Positions 1 to 8,919 of a stretch of 47,538 nt of DNA are shown here, piece after piece. The stretch is taken from assembly GCA_026390585.1 (NCBI GenBank), contig JAPLFP010000188.1, positions 1 to 47,538 of the forward strand. The letters are read 5' to 3'. The translations under genes and the position numbers were made by a program. The notes below the pieces were generated by a model. The model was not told the origin of the DNA, searched no databases, and saw only the letters and a program-made list of their open reading frames with translations. Source of the DNA: Ignavibacteriales bacterium (GTDB taxonomy: Bacteria > Bacteroidota > Ignavibacteria > UBA10030). Numbering within the stretch: position 1 is the stretch's first letter; every line of letters starts with the position of its first letter.

Positions 1-862
1 GGGCCTCGAGCCGTTTCTTCTCGGTGATATCGGAGTTCACGATCAGAATCTCCGTCGTGCCGTTGAATCCCTTTCGCACGGTTCTCCATCGGCTCTCCAC
101 GAGAATCTCCTTCCCATCCTTACGAGTGTGATAGTGTTCTCCGTTCCATTCCTTGAACCGGCCAATATCCTCCATCGCTTCGTGAAAATCTTTCCGCCTC
201 TGGCTGCTGTAGAGGAGCTCTTCCATCGCGTGGCCGCTGATCTCCTCTCTGGACCAGCCGTACATCAATTCAGCGCCGGAATTCCAGAAGGTGACCGTCC
301 CATGATAGTCGACCACTATGATGGCGTCCAGCGTTTGATCGAGCAATGCCCCCTGTTCACGGATCTTTTCTTCGAACTGCTTGCGCCTGGTGATGTCGAC
401 AACCACGGCCTGTACGGAGGGATCGTTTTCCATCTTTTTTGCAGAAAAGAGGATCCACAGTTCTGCACCGTCTTTCCTCGTCGTACGGATCTCATGTTCA
501 GCGATGAATCCATACGCCATGAGGCAATCGCGGATGAACTCAAGTGAAGTGCCGGGAAGGTTTGACATGCATGACTGCAGCTCCTGGAGAGAGCTGCAGC
601 CACACAGTTCCATGATCGCCTCATTCGCATCAGAGATGGCCCAGGTATCCGCCGAGAACTTCATGATCCCGGCGAGCGAGTTGTCGAAAAGGCTCCTGAA
701 CTTCTCTTCACTTTTCCTCACCTCTTCGAGCTTCGCCCGCTGAGTCTCAGCAAGCCTCCGATGGCTGTAGGCCATCATCACGATGTACGCGACGGCAAAC
801 GCGAGCAGCACGATGCTTCCAACAACAAGCACAAAAAGTATATCTACCGTTCCAACTTGCAC
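1..862 (-). CDS. PAS-domain membrane sensor protein, probably a histidine kinase; C-terminus cut by window edge
   Basis: Read on the minus strand from a GTG at 862 that follows an AAAGG ribosome site 8 bases upstream; the frame stays open to base 1. The protein starts with one hydrophobic segment (about residues 4-25, rich in V, L, I, A), then a short charged linker with the EEKFRSLFDNS motif that opens many PAS domains. A first PAS domain ends near the motif VVDITRRKQFEEKI, and a second (LLDQTLDAIIVVDYHG onward, with FWNSGAELMYGWSREEI) ends with NSDITEKKRLEA. These are standard PAS/PAC boundaries. The kinase or other output domain would lie off the left edge, so histidine kinase is inferred from the family, not seen. 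The start overlaps the stop of the upstream membrane-protein gene by 19 bases, which indicates co-translation. Confidence 0.85.
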   Translation of the reverse strand, partial: MQVGTVDILFVLVVGSIVLLAFAVAYIVMMAYSHRRLAETQRAKLEEVRKSEEKFRSLFDNSLAGIMKFSADTWAISDANEAIMELCGCSSLQELQSCMSNLPGTSLEFIRDCLMAYGFIAEHEIRTTRKDGAELWILFSAKKMENDPSVQAVVVDITRRKQFEEKIREQGALLDQTLDAIIVVDYHGTVTFWNSGAELMYGWSREEISGHAMEELLYSSQRRKDFHEAMEDIGRFKEWNGEHYHTRKDGKEILVESRWRTVRKGFNGTTEILIVNSDITEKKRLEA

Positions 863-1485
863 ATCAACGCCTTTGTGTAAAGAAGGTTCGTGATGATGAT
901 GAATGTCCAGTTGATGTTCCAGGCGACATCGAAATAGGTTTGCCCGAGCGCCAGCAACTGGTTGCCAAGCCCCACAGCCATCAGAGTTGCAGTTGCATAG
1001 AGAACGACAGAGATCGCGACCCAGAACACCGGTCGCTCAACCAGGCTAGAAGTCTCATCCCTCATCAGTGCCTGTAATGTGATCATAGACATCACGATCA
1101 GGAGCATGCGCTGAACCATCTGTGTCAACGTGTTTATTTCCTTGGGATTGAAGTAGAAAATCAAATCTGCCGCCCAGAATACCACGAACATTCCTCCTAT
1201 GGTCAACAACGTATTCCGTGTCCTCTGGGGCATAATGGAGAAATAGAACACCGCACATATCATGCCGAGCTCAAGCACAATATAGAAGTGCGAAAGGAAG
1301 AGGTTGTTGCCGAGCCATAAGGAAACAAGATATTGCGTGACGACATCGAAACAGGAAAAAAAACACAGCACTGTCAGGATGCGCATTGCTTTGGTGAGCG
1401 AAGAGAACCGCGTAAACCCGGTCACCGTCGGAATCAGAAAGCTCACGTAATGAATCTTGCAGTAGAGAGGGATGGACATGAGCAT
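844..1485 (-). CDS. Multi-pass integral membrane protein of unknown function
   Basis: 213 residues with about six hydrophobic segments (near residues 10-25, 35-55, 65-85, 92-112, 150-172 and 185-205) and almost no soluble domain. I do not recognise a named family. It sits directly upstream of, and overlaps, a PAS sensor gene, and its ATG (1485) follows immediately after the stop codon of a small peptide-like frame, so it probably works in the same signalling unit, as a sensor partner or transporter. This role is inferred from position only. Confidence 0.8.
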   Translation of the reverse strand: MLMSIPLYCKIHYVSFLIPTVTGFTRFSSLTKAMRILTVLCFFSCFDVVTQYLVSLWLGNNLFLSHFYIVLELGMICAVFYFSIMPQRTRNTLLTIGGMFVVFWAADLIFYFNPKEINTLTQMVQRMLLIVMSMITLQALMRDETSSLVERPVFWVAISVVLYATATLMAVGLGNQLLALGQTYFDVAWNINWTFIIITNLLYTKALMCKLER

Positions 1486-1678
1486 CTATCTTGATAGTGG
1501 GTTTGGTGCCGGACAATACGGAGGACATGGCTGCGAAAGCTCTGCCACCACGCCACCGACGATGTCGTTACCACTTCCGTCGACCCCGACAAGCACCAGG
1601 TTCGGAGCGCCGCTATCATCTTGTCCATAGTAGTACCACGGCAATCAATTTAAGAAAATCTGATCTCTTTGTTTTCAT
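1486..1678 (-). CDS. Possible small peptide gene with a reading-frame break
   Basis: An ATG at 1678 with a GGAG ribosome site gives MKTKRSDFLKLIA, a basic then hydrophobic leader-like start, but this frame stops after 20 codons (TGA at 1616-1618). A one-base shift between about 1630 and 1645 joins it to a second frame with good codon use that reads WYYYGQDDSGAPNLVLVGVD, then a glycine-rich stretch, then a Pro/Cys-rich tail containing CPPYCPAP, and stops at TAG 1486-1488. That stop is immediately followed by the ATG of the next gene, typical of coupled translation. The joined product would be about 63 residues. It could be a decayed gene, a sequence error, or a frameshifted peptide. I do not recognise the family. 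Confidence 0.4.
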
Positions 1679-1791
1679 AGCAATCTCCTTTACGATGAAG
1701 TTTTGGGAAGATGAGCTGATTGCGGATGATCAGTGTTTCCCTGTGATGAGGTTAACCCGCTCGAAAAATCTATGTTGACACCACAAGAAGC

Positions 1792-1817
1792 GCAATACCG
1801 GAAATCCGGTATATTGC
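1792..1817. promoter_or_regulatory. Palindrome upstream of the sensor/peptide operon
   Basis: Perfect 7-base arms TACCGGA/TCCGGTA with an AA centre (1796-1811), extended by GCAA/TTGC arms across a 2-base bulge. It lies in the 314-base gap between the peptide frame (start 1678) and the end of the giant gene (1993), about 115 bases upstream of the peptide start. Operator or transcript stem are both possible. Confidence 0.35.
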
Positions 1818-1843
1818 AGAAAGGCCAAACTATTGCCGACTTT

Positions 1844-1855
1844 GACAATTTTGTC
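1844..1855. promoter_or_regulatory. Short palindrome GACAA-TT-TTGTC
   Basis: A second perfect inverted repeat, 27 bases to the right of the TACCGGA palindrome in the same gap. Half-site spacing would suit a dimeric regulator. The rest of 1690-1993 shows nothing else I can support. Confidence 0.25.
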
Positions 1856-1992
1856 TGTTTTGCAGCGGATAACTGGGGTTTTCAGTGGAAAAGAGCCATG
1901 CGCTGGAATAGGTGAGACGCCAGATGAACCACTCGGCAATAAAGGGGGGCGTTGATCTTTCAAGGCAGCTGTGACAACGGAGCTGCGTGCGG

Positions 1993-4900
1993 CTATCCGT
2001 TCTCTCCAGCCAGTCGTGCAATCTGAAGCATAAAGAAGCGCAGCAATTGCTGTTTCTCGGGTGACAGTGCCTGTTCTTCGATTTTCGCGATCGTTTCCAC
2101 TTCTTTCAAGGACCGGATAATTGAGACGGGGACTTCCATCATTCCTTCCGAGAGCGCCCCGAGATACTCCAGTGCCGCTCCCAGGAACTGATGCATATCG
2201 TCCGTCGCGTTCGAAGCGCGAAAGAAGTGAGAAAGCTCTGACGACATCTTTCTCGCACGCAACGATCCGGGTTCACTCTTCAGAACATGAGTCGACGAGA
2301 GCGAATTGAGCGCAAGTGCGAGTTCGACAAAACTCTGAACGCGCTGATACAGCGGCCTTTCCAGCAAGTCCAAAATCCTCAGGCGCCATGCGCGAATGTC
2401 GACCGGCACCCTGAGAAGGTGCTCGACATTCTTTCTCCACTCCGCCTCGACACGCCCGTCGGAACCGTGCAGAAGTTGTGTAATGTCTGTGTTGAAGAGA
2501 TCGCTTTGGAGCAACACCGCAAGGTCAGGTCGAAGCGTTGGAAGGAGTTCGGGAACAAACCTGCCATTGTCAAAGAAGTCGCTGACGTCTACGCCGTGAC
2601 GGCGCAGCAACTCCTGTTGTATGAGTCCAACATTCTTGAGAAGGCCGTCATTATCCTCCCGCACGGCAAGAAACGCTGATGTGCCGCCGGGGAATGCCAA
2701 CTCCATTTTCTTCACGAACGTAAGCTCAGGATCATGATACAACCTCAGACTCTGCAGCATCTCATACACAGGAAGCTGAGGCAGCACGCGATCGGTGATG
2801 AGCGAGCGTGCATCTCCTTCTTTGAATTCGAGCCGGGCAAATCGGTCCAGCGCGCGGAAGAGGCCTGTGGTGAGCTGGTTGTAGCCCAACACCGCTGTCT
2901 GCGCCTGATTATGCGCAATGGCCCTGAGCCGGCTGCCATGCCGCGACATGGGGATGATTTGCGCGATCTGTTCGAGGATGCGATGCCCACGTTCGCTTCC
3001 CGGTCCTGAACGCTGCGGACGAACCGTGGGCCGGTCGCGAAGCTGCGGCATCGTTCGTGCAATGAAATAGGAGATGATGTGCATCCCGACAACATCCTCT
3101 TCCCTGCCATACAGAATCTGCCTGAAATCCTCCGTCAGAAGTGCGAGAAACTTTTCGTAGACGGGATCCTTGGTGCCGACCGTGAGGCGCTCAAGCTCCT
3201 GGGCCCCGCGCTTCTTCTGCAAAAGACGGCTCTCGACCAGCGTTTCCGCAGCGCGAATCAGATCACTCCGATGCTTGCGCTGTGATTCTGTCAGATGGTA
3301 GTGGACGTTTGCCGTCTCCTCGACAGGCAAATAGCGCAGCTGCTCTGTCACCGCGCTCTGCAACGTCCGGAGATCTCCTCCGGTGAAAAGGCCCATCAAT
3401 GGAGTTGTTGCGTACTCCGCGCTTTTGCTTGCCGCCGGAGGCAGAGACGCCTTGATACGTCGTAGCGCCGCCGGACTTGTGCTGAATGCACGTTTTCCGG
3501 AAACGGCTGCGTAGTATCCCCCCTGTCGTTGCATCGGCTCGCCGCTTCCCATCTTGATGCGGATTCGATCGATCAGCCCGTGCTCCGCCAACCAGAGCAT
3601 CAATTCGTGTTTTGCCTCTTTGTAGAGCGACGCACCTGCAGCTTGCCCCACCTGCTGACTCAGATCGGAACCGGCGATGAACACTTCCGAGATGATCTCC
3701 GCGAAGCGGTCGTCGGACTCCTGATCGACCCGTCGACTCTGATGAGCGTACTCCCATATCTTTGTCAGATAAGCAGGAATCGAGCGGACAGCGGTCAGGT
3801 CCTCGAACAGCGGAATAAGCTGAATTGTCGGGAGTTCCAACTGAGGATGACTTCTCAACGCTTGTTCCCGACTTGCCCGGAGCTTTCGGTCCAGCGTGAT
3901 CAACGCCTCCGCCTGCGTCGACATGCTCACCTGAAGAGCGAGGATCACACCGGGATTTCCATATTTGGCCGCAATCTCGTTGATCTCGTGAATGTTGTGA
4001 ACAGTGGTGTCGATCGCGAACGAATCCTGCGTCGTAATCATCTTTTGATCGATGCGCGGAGTGATCACCATCCTCTGCAGGAGATCGCGGAAGAGGCACG
4101 CTTCGAGAAGAAGCTCACGATTCGTGAAGTTTTCCTGGATCTCGGCGAGCAACGCATGCAATTGCTTCCGCAACAATTTGTTGAGGAAGAAATAATATTC
4201 AAGAGTCTCTCTTCGCTTCTGGCGAAGGTCCACCATCCTTCGTTCAAGGCGATCGTTATGCTGCCACAGAAGCGTCAGCGGATCGCGGGCAAGCCGGAGC
4301 TTCATGCCAACGTTTCTGACAGCCCCGGGTTTCACGCTGAAGGGAAGCACGCCACGATACCGCTTCTCCAGCTGATGCGTCAGGTCAGTGATGTCGTTCA
4401 ACAGTTTCGTGAATCGACGGTTGCTCTCCGGAAGCTTCCGAAGTTCTGCAAGGATGTTTGCTTCGATCCTGATGGTTTTGTCCGCTCCCAGCACAGCCCA
4501 CAGCAGTCGGGCCAACCGGCTCACGTTCGCAATGAGCGTGGTCGCCATGAGGCGATGCCCCTGGCCTGATGGACGGTTGCTCCCATCCCAATCCCCCCAG
4601 AAGGAAACAACCGTCTTCGCACCGACACCTCCTGACAACCATGAGACATTTTCTGTTCTGATCGCGGCGTCCAGGTCGAGAAGAAGCTCATCCGATTCTT
4701 CGCTCGAGGTGATCGCGACGTTCAACCCGAGGAATTCTTCAAGCAACTCGCGGGCCGCTGACTGAAATGTGGAATCTGGAAGAGACACGGAGCGAATCAA
4801 GCATCCGATGATCTCCTCAAACCGGGCCTCGGTTTTGATGGAATACATCTGCGTCGGATGGACTGTCCGATCGCTGTTCCGGCTCCGGAACACTGCATCG

Positions 4901-7599
4901 CGCCGAACGAGCGAGTCTTTGTACAAGTCTCGTTGAAGCACCTGTATCAGCGCTTTGCCACCGTCGGCCTCTGCCATCCTCATCATCTCTTCCGACTGCC
5001 GGAAACGATCCTGCCATCGCTGTCTGAAGACCGTGAGCCGTTCCGGAACATACTCATTCATGAAACTCCGAATGGTTTGTGGGTCGAGAAGTTCCTGGTA
5101 ACCCTGCGGTGTCAATGTTTTGCAGGCGTCAGCGATGCCATCCTCGACCTCCTTCCAGCGTTCGGCGCTCAGTTGCTCTTCCACGTCTTCGACTCGGCTG
5201 TCAGCTCTTTGACCGAGGCTGAGGCGATTGTACCTGGAGGATTCTTCAGCAATGAGGCGATTGAGATCAATGAGCACACGTCGGGTTTTCGGCAGGAGTA
5301 TGTCTGCACCATCCGTTCCGCCCAGTGTCAGACGAAACGTTTTACGGCCAGTCTCGAAGCCCTCTTCCGTGCGCGCAAACGTCGAGAGCGGGAGCATGCC
5401 GATCCCCTGCCGCGCCAGCCCTGAGGCCAGCCAGTCGAGTGACAATCCGAAAGGAAGCCGATGGATCACCATCAAGGGATACATGCTCCCCATCGGAGGG
5501 ATGATATCGATATGGAATGGGTTACGATCGGGTGGAAGAGTCTTCACCGCTTCAAGCAGAGCCTCGGTCCGTTCGAGGAATATCCGATTGCGCAATCTCC
5601 AGTATGCCCGGGCAACTTCTGTTTCGTTTCGATAGAACAGATAGGTCAGTGCGATGGCGCCGAGATTCGGCAAAACGTGTCGTTGTGCGTCGATGAATCG
5701 CCTGAAAAGCCCTTCCTCTCTCGCCTCGACGACCGCAAGCCGGGCTCCCGCGAGACAGTCGGTTTTCGACACGGAATGGACAGTAATGACCTTTTCCGTC
5801 TTTTCTTCGGACAACGTTCCCGATCGTACCAAATCGTCTGCAATCTGTCGGAGCGTTTTGATGCCCGGCAGAGCGCTGGAGGGAGCGACTTCCTGATAGG
5901 AAAGATCATCGATGACGTAGACGGCGTGCTCGAGAAGCCACGTCATCAATCTGCGTAGGCCGGATTCTTCGAACACTCGCCCCGTTGCATTATGAGGATT
6001 GTTCAGTACAACAGCACCGAACTCATTCCATCGCGGATTGGCCACCAGTTGTGCCTGAACTGCTTCGATCAAGCCATCAATATCGAGGGCATATCCCTCC
6101 GTCAACGGCACCGCCAGGATGGACGGGAAACAATGTTCATAGCTCCAACTCAGATCGGCAACGATGACCTCCGAGATCCCGCAGTGGAGGCCCAGAAATC
6201 CGAGAGCCGTCCTGGATGAACCACTGACAACGACGCTGTGGGAGACGCGATACTCGGGATGATGCTGCAGGAACACCTGAAGCAGGCTTTGCTGCAACTC
6301 CTTTTGATATTCCTTTGAATCGATCTGTTCGGCGAGTTCGTGCAGGAATGCCTTCGTATCCATCGTTGCGAACCGATCGAACGGAAGCGACGGTCGGAAT
6401 TGATCAATCCTGGTGGAAAGATCCTCGACACGTTTCGTCATCCATTCGAAACGATGCTCGAGTTTGTCAGCAACTTCGTCGATGTATGCACCTAACCGTA
6501 CCTCTGTCGATCGCGCACGCAGAGGAAATGCCTCTGTTGGTTTTACGGGTCGTGTCAATCCGTGGTACGTCGGTTCCAAAGAAATCTCAGGTTCGACCGG
6601 TTTGGAACGTGCTGTGCCGTTCTCCCGAAGATATGACAGGAGTTCGATCTCCGAAGCTGAAGGAGTGCCTTTCAACTGGAAGTGCAACGATTCAAAGGCG
6701 CTGAGAATATCTGCGTTGCCGGCGAGGAACACCGTCGCGAGCCCTTTCAGCCGCTCTCCAAAGATTGACGGTGTCAAGAATCGGATGACTCGCTGAACGA
6801 GCTTCGCTTCACGGGCAAGAGAAAGATGGTTCGGTGCGTCGTTCGCCTCGAGAAAGAACAGCGGAGCATCGAGGCTGATGAGTCTCAGCGAGCGCCGCGT
6901 TTCTTCGCCGAGAATCTCCCTGAGGATAAGAAAGCTGGGGGTCTGCGGAAATTGTTTGAAGTGGTCCGTCAGCTTAACCAGCAGTTCCTGCTCATCATCC
7001 GGAAGCCGCTCGAAGGTGAGACCGCTGTAGACTTTGTCGTCCACTGGAAGCCGGGCCCGGTGGAGAAATACTTTCGCAGGTCGAATTGACAGGAATGTCG
7101 ATAGCGAATGAAACAGAACGCGAAGAGATTCCTCGACACCCCCGGACGCAAGAATGATTTCGCGTCGGCCGGTCGTCTGACCGAGATCGTACGACATGGG
7201 TTCTTGTTGCGTCTGAAGCCAATCGACGAACGCTTTGACGATGGCATTCGGATTGTTGCGGGCAAATCCGCCACGTGGGGTGTACGGGGCACTTTTCTGA
7301 ATCAGGTTACGAAGAAAGGCGAGCTTCGGCTCGTCACTCTGTTCCCACTCGAGCAACTGCAGAATCTGACCGGTCTGATCGTCGCTCAGGTCCTCCCGGA
7401 GGATATCGATACCCAGAACCATGCGCAGATAGAGCGAGGTCAGGCGCTTATCCTGAACGGGGTTGCCGATATGGAAGTTTACGCGATCTTCCGGTGCTGC
7501 GGCGGAAGACGCGGTTGCTTCACTTATTTCGGAAACCCGCGCTGCCTTGAGGGGTTTGAGCCCAAACAAGGAGAGCGGATCCCTTGCGTGTGTGTTCAT
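1993..7599 (-). CDS. Giant aminotransferase / PEP-carboxylase-like fusion protein
   Basis: 1868 residues, no signal peptide, predicted cytoplasmic. Residues about 40-330 weakly resemble part of an aminotransferase. Residues about 400-800 hold a fold-type I PLP aminotransferase: NNPHNATG (533-540), DDLSY (564-568), the PLP lysine in SVSK (K612), and an FRLTLGG near the end that could carry the substrate-binding arginine. Residues about 860-1650 carry bacterial PEP carboxylase landmarks in order: TVHPTQ (H914) for TAHPTE, WGDWDGSNRP (1002-1010) for GGDRDGNP, LIPLFEDL (about 1260), AGSDLSQQVG (around D1312) for YSDSAKD, GSGEPMQRQGG (1351-1361) for GRGGSIGRGG, and RLRAIAHNQAQ near 1580 for LRAIPWVFAWTQ. 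Distances between landmarks match E. coli Ppc. The SDSAKD lysine and the first RGG arginine are replaced, so carboxylase activity is doubtful. The ATG is the first Met after an upstream in-frame stop; no clear ribosome site. It follows an SPFH gene by 59 bases. Confidence 0.8.
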   Translation of the reverse strand: MNTHARDPLSLFGLKPLKAARVSEISEATASSAAAPEDRVNFHIGNPVQDKRLTSLYLRMVLGIDILREDLSDDQTGQILQLLEWEQSDEPKLAFLRNLIQKSAPYTPRGGFARNNPNAIVKAFVDWLQTQQEPMSYDLGQTTGRREIILASGGVEESLRVLFHSLSTFLSIRPAKVFLHRARLPVDDKVYSGLTFERLPDDEQELLVKLTDHFKQFPQTPSFLILREILGEETRRSLRLISLDAPLFFLEANDAPNHLSLAREAKLVQRVIRFLTPSIFGERLKGLATVFLAGNADILSAFESLHFQLKGTPSASEIELLSYLRENGTARSKPVEPEISLEPTYHGLTRPVKPTEAFPLRARSTEVRLGAYIDEVADKLEHRFEWMTKRVEDLSTRIDQFRPSLPFDRFATMDTKAFLHELAEQIDSKEYQKELQQSLLQVFLQHHPEYRVSHSVVVSGSSRTALGFLGLHCGISEVIVADLSWSYEHCFPSILAVPLTEGYALDIDGLIEAVQAQLVANPRWNEFGAVVLNNPHNATGRVFEESGLRRLMTWLLEHAVYVIDDLSYQEVAPSSALPGIKTLRQIADDLVRSGTLSEEKTEKVITVHSVSKTDCLAGARLAVVEAREEGLFRRFIDAQRHVLPNLGAIALTYLFYRNETEVARAYWRLRNRIFLERTEALLEAVKTLPPDRNPFHIDIIPPMGSMYPLMVIHRLPFGLSLDWLASGLARQGIGMLPLSTFARTEEGFETGRKTFRLTLGGTDGADILLPKTRRVLIDLNRLIAEESSRYNRLSLGQRADSRVEDVEEQLSAERWKEVEDGIADACKTLTPQGYQELLDPQTIRSFMNEYVPERLTVFRQRWQDRFRQSEEMMRMAEADGGKALIQVLQRDLYKDSLVRRDAVFRSRNSDRTVHPTQMYSIKTEARFEEIIGCLIRSVSLPDSTFQSAARELLEEFLGLNVAITSSEESDELLLDLDAAIRTENVSWLSGGVGAKTVVSFWGDWDGSNRPSGQGHRLMATTLIANVSRLARLLWAVLGADKTIRIEANILAELRKLPESNRRFTKLLNDITDLTHQLEKRYRGVLPFSVKPGAVRNVGMKLRLARDPLTLLWQHNDRLERRMVDLRQKRRETLEYYFFLNKLLRKQLHALLAEIQENFTNRELLLEACLFRDLLQRMVITPRIDQKMITTQDSFAIDTTVHNIHEINEIAAKYGNPGVILALQVSMSTQAEALITLDRKLRASREQALRSHPQLELPTIQLIPLFEDLTAVRSIPAYLTKIWEYAHQSRRVDQESDDRFAEIISEVFIAGSDLSQQVGQAAGASLYKEAKHELMLWLAEHGLIDRIRIKMGSGEPMQRQGGYYAAVSGKRAFSTSPAALRRIKASLPPAASKSAEYATTPLMGLFTGGDLRTLQSAVTEQLRYLPVEETANVHYHLTESQRKHRSDLIRAAETLVESRLLQKKRGAQELERLTVGTKDPVYEKFLALLTEDFRQILYGREEDVVGMHIISYFIARTMPQLRDRPTVRPQRSGPGSERGHRILEQIAQIIPMSRHGSRLRAIAHNQAQTAVLGYNQLTTGLFRALDRFARLEFKEGDARSLITDRVLPQLPVYEMLQSLRLYHDPELTFVKKMELAFPGGTSAFLAVREDNDGLLKNVGLIQQELLRRHGVDVSDFFDNGRFVPELLPTLRPDLAVLLQSDLFNTDITQLLHGSDGRVEAEWRKNVEHLLRVPVDIRAWRLRILDLLERPLYQRVQSFVELALALNSLSSTHVLKSEPGSLRARKMSSELSHFFRASNATDDMHQFLGAALEYLGALSEGMMEVPVSIIRSLKEVETIAKIEEQALSPEKQQLLRFFMLQIARLAGENG

Positions 7600-7658
7600 G
7601 GAATAGGGTCGGTAGTTCGGCGTGGGGAATCACCCCCATGAGCTGAGTCGCCGGGGAC

Positions 7659-8636
7659 TTATTTCGCTTTCGGCTTCTTCGCGTCTGCCCGATAGCTTTC
7701 AATGGCACCCAGCAGCATCCGTTGCAGCGTGCCGAGCAATTCGGATCCCTGCGAAACATCCTGCGGAGAGAGCGAGACAATCGTGCGCGCGTTCTTCAGG
7801 CCCTGGCTGGCTTCAGCGAGGCGGGCCGCTTGCGGGGTGAGCATCAAAAGCTCGGGACTGCTCCTCAGCATGTCGAGCTCTTCTTTGTCATACTCGAGCT
7901 TCTTGCGGCTGCGCTTCAATTCTTCGTTTATACGGATATCGGCAAGCAACGAATCGCGCTCGAGTTGATTCTTCTTCAGCTCGTGCTTCCTCAGTTCGAG
8001 TTCATTTTCGAGGAGGGCAATTTCTTCGTCGGCTTTCAGCTTCGCCTTTGATGCGGCGATACGCGCCTTCTGATTCAAGGTTTCGGTTTGTTCAAGAATG
8101 CGGGCATGCTCCTGCTGCCTCAGCGCTTCGGAGATTTGGGGATTGACGGGTTCGAACGAAAGGATGGTCAACGAAATCACTTCCAAACCAAGCGAGGTTT
8201 TGCTCGCCGGAAGCTTTTGATTCAGATACTCATGGATCTTCTCCGAAGAGAGGCTCTCGATCCCATGTTGCTCGGTATACGACTTGACATGCCCCTGAAG
8301 AACCGACTCCAGATCTTTGGCAGCTCTTGCAACGGCATCCGCGCTCCAGCCGCCAACGCGGATGAGTGCCGAGAGGTTGTCCAGGCTCGCAGCAACCGTT
8401 ACACCCAGCTTCACCTTCACCTCGAGGTTGCCCTTCGAGGAAGCGTCGACCGACATCTGGAGCGAGTGCGTTGTCCGCCGGATGGGAAGACTGAAATGGC
8501 GAGGATAGAGCAAGCCTTTGCGCAGAGCCAGCCCCCCACGGCGTTCGTACAAGACCAGGTAGTCCGGTTTCCGGAAGCGATACTCAAACGCGAAAACCGC
8601 GATGACCAGAATGGCGACAACGACGAAGAACTCCAT
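7659..8636 (-). CDS. SPFH / band-7 domain membrane protein
   Basis: 325 residues: one N-terminal membrane segment (about 2-17), an SPFH-type domain (about 30-175, including the RRTTHSLQMSVDASSKGNLEVKV-type strand pattern and a Leu/Val-rich helix before VISLTILSFEPVNPQI), then a long charged coiled coil (about 180-265) and a tail ending KKPKAK. SPFH proteins oligomerise on membranes and scaffold protease or transport complexes. The ATG at 8636 has an AGGAG site six bases upstream. The giant aminotransferase/PEPC-like gene starts 59 bases after its stop, so the two are probably cotranscribed; whether the SPFH protein anchors the giant protein is unknown. Confidence 0.85.
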   Translation of the reverse strand: MEFFVVVAILVIAVFAFEYRFRKPDYLVLYERRGGLALRKGLLYPRHFSLPIRRTTHSLQMSVDASSKGNLEVKVKLGVTVAASLDNLSALIRVGGWSADAVARAAKDLESVLQGHVKSYTEQHGIESLSSEKIHEYLNQKLPASKTSLGLEVISLTILSFEPVNPQISEALRQQEHARILEQTETLNQKARIAASKAKLKADEEIALLENELELRKHELKKNQLERDSLLADIRINEELKRSRKKLEYDKEELDMLRSSPELLMLTPQAARLAEASQGLKNARTIVSLSPQDVSQGSELLGTLQRMLLGAIESYRADAKKPKAK

Positions 8637-8760
8637 TGCTTTCTCCTCGATGGGAAATGGTGATCAGAAAAGCACTTTACGCAAGTAAAGATACAAATTT
8701 TGCCGGACTCCCGCAATGCGGAGGTGGAAGACTGGGAGGTCATTGTGCGCACTAAGCGCG

Positions 8761-8884
8761 CACCCCTAAATCTCCTCTCGCTTGAACACAAGCCTCCCCA
8801 CGGAGGGGGCTGATAAAGCGAAGCGCTAAACGTCCCCTCTCGTGCAATGGCTCGAGGGGCGCGAGAGGGGAGCAGAGGGGTGTG
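8761..8884. repeat. Dispersed GC-rich palindromic repeat, copy A
   Basis: Starts CACCCCTAAATC, contains AAGCGAAGCGCTAAACGT and ends GCGCGAGAGGGGAGCAGAGG. Internal inverted segments (CCCCTCTCGTGC against GCGCGAGAGGGG) fold back. It matches copy B at 10745-10860 closely over its whole length and copy C at 8920-8972 over one end. It fills much of the gene-free stretch 8637-9036. Confidence 0.8.
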
Positions 8885-8919
8885 TCACCCGAAAGTGTGG
8901 AAGCAAAGATGAAAGAACA

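Noticed and set aside
3263-4099. Open frame of about 278 codons on the minus strand inside the giant gene
   Set aside because: It is in another frame of the same coding strand; the protein is rich in Arg, Ser and Gly with no fold, typical of a shadow of GC-rich codons.
3529-4569. Long open frame of about 346 codons on the plus strand inside the giant gene
   Set aside because: It lies wholly opposite the aminotransferase/PEPC-like frame, whose motifs and codon pattern are clearly coding; the opposite product has low-complexity, His/Arg-rich composition and no domain.
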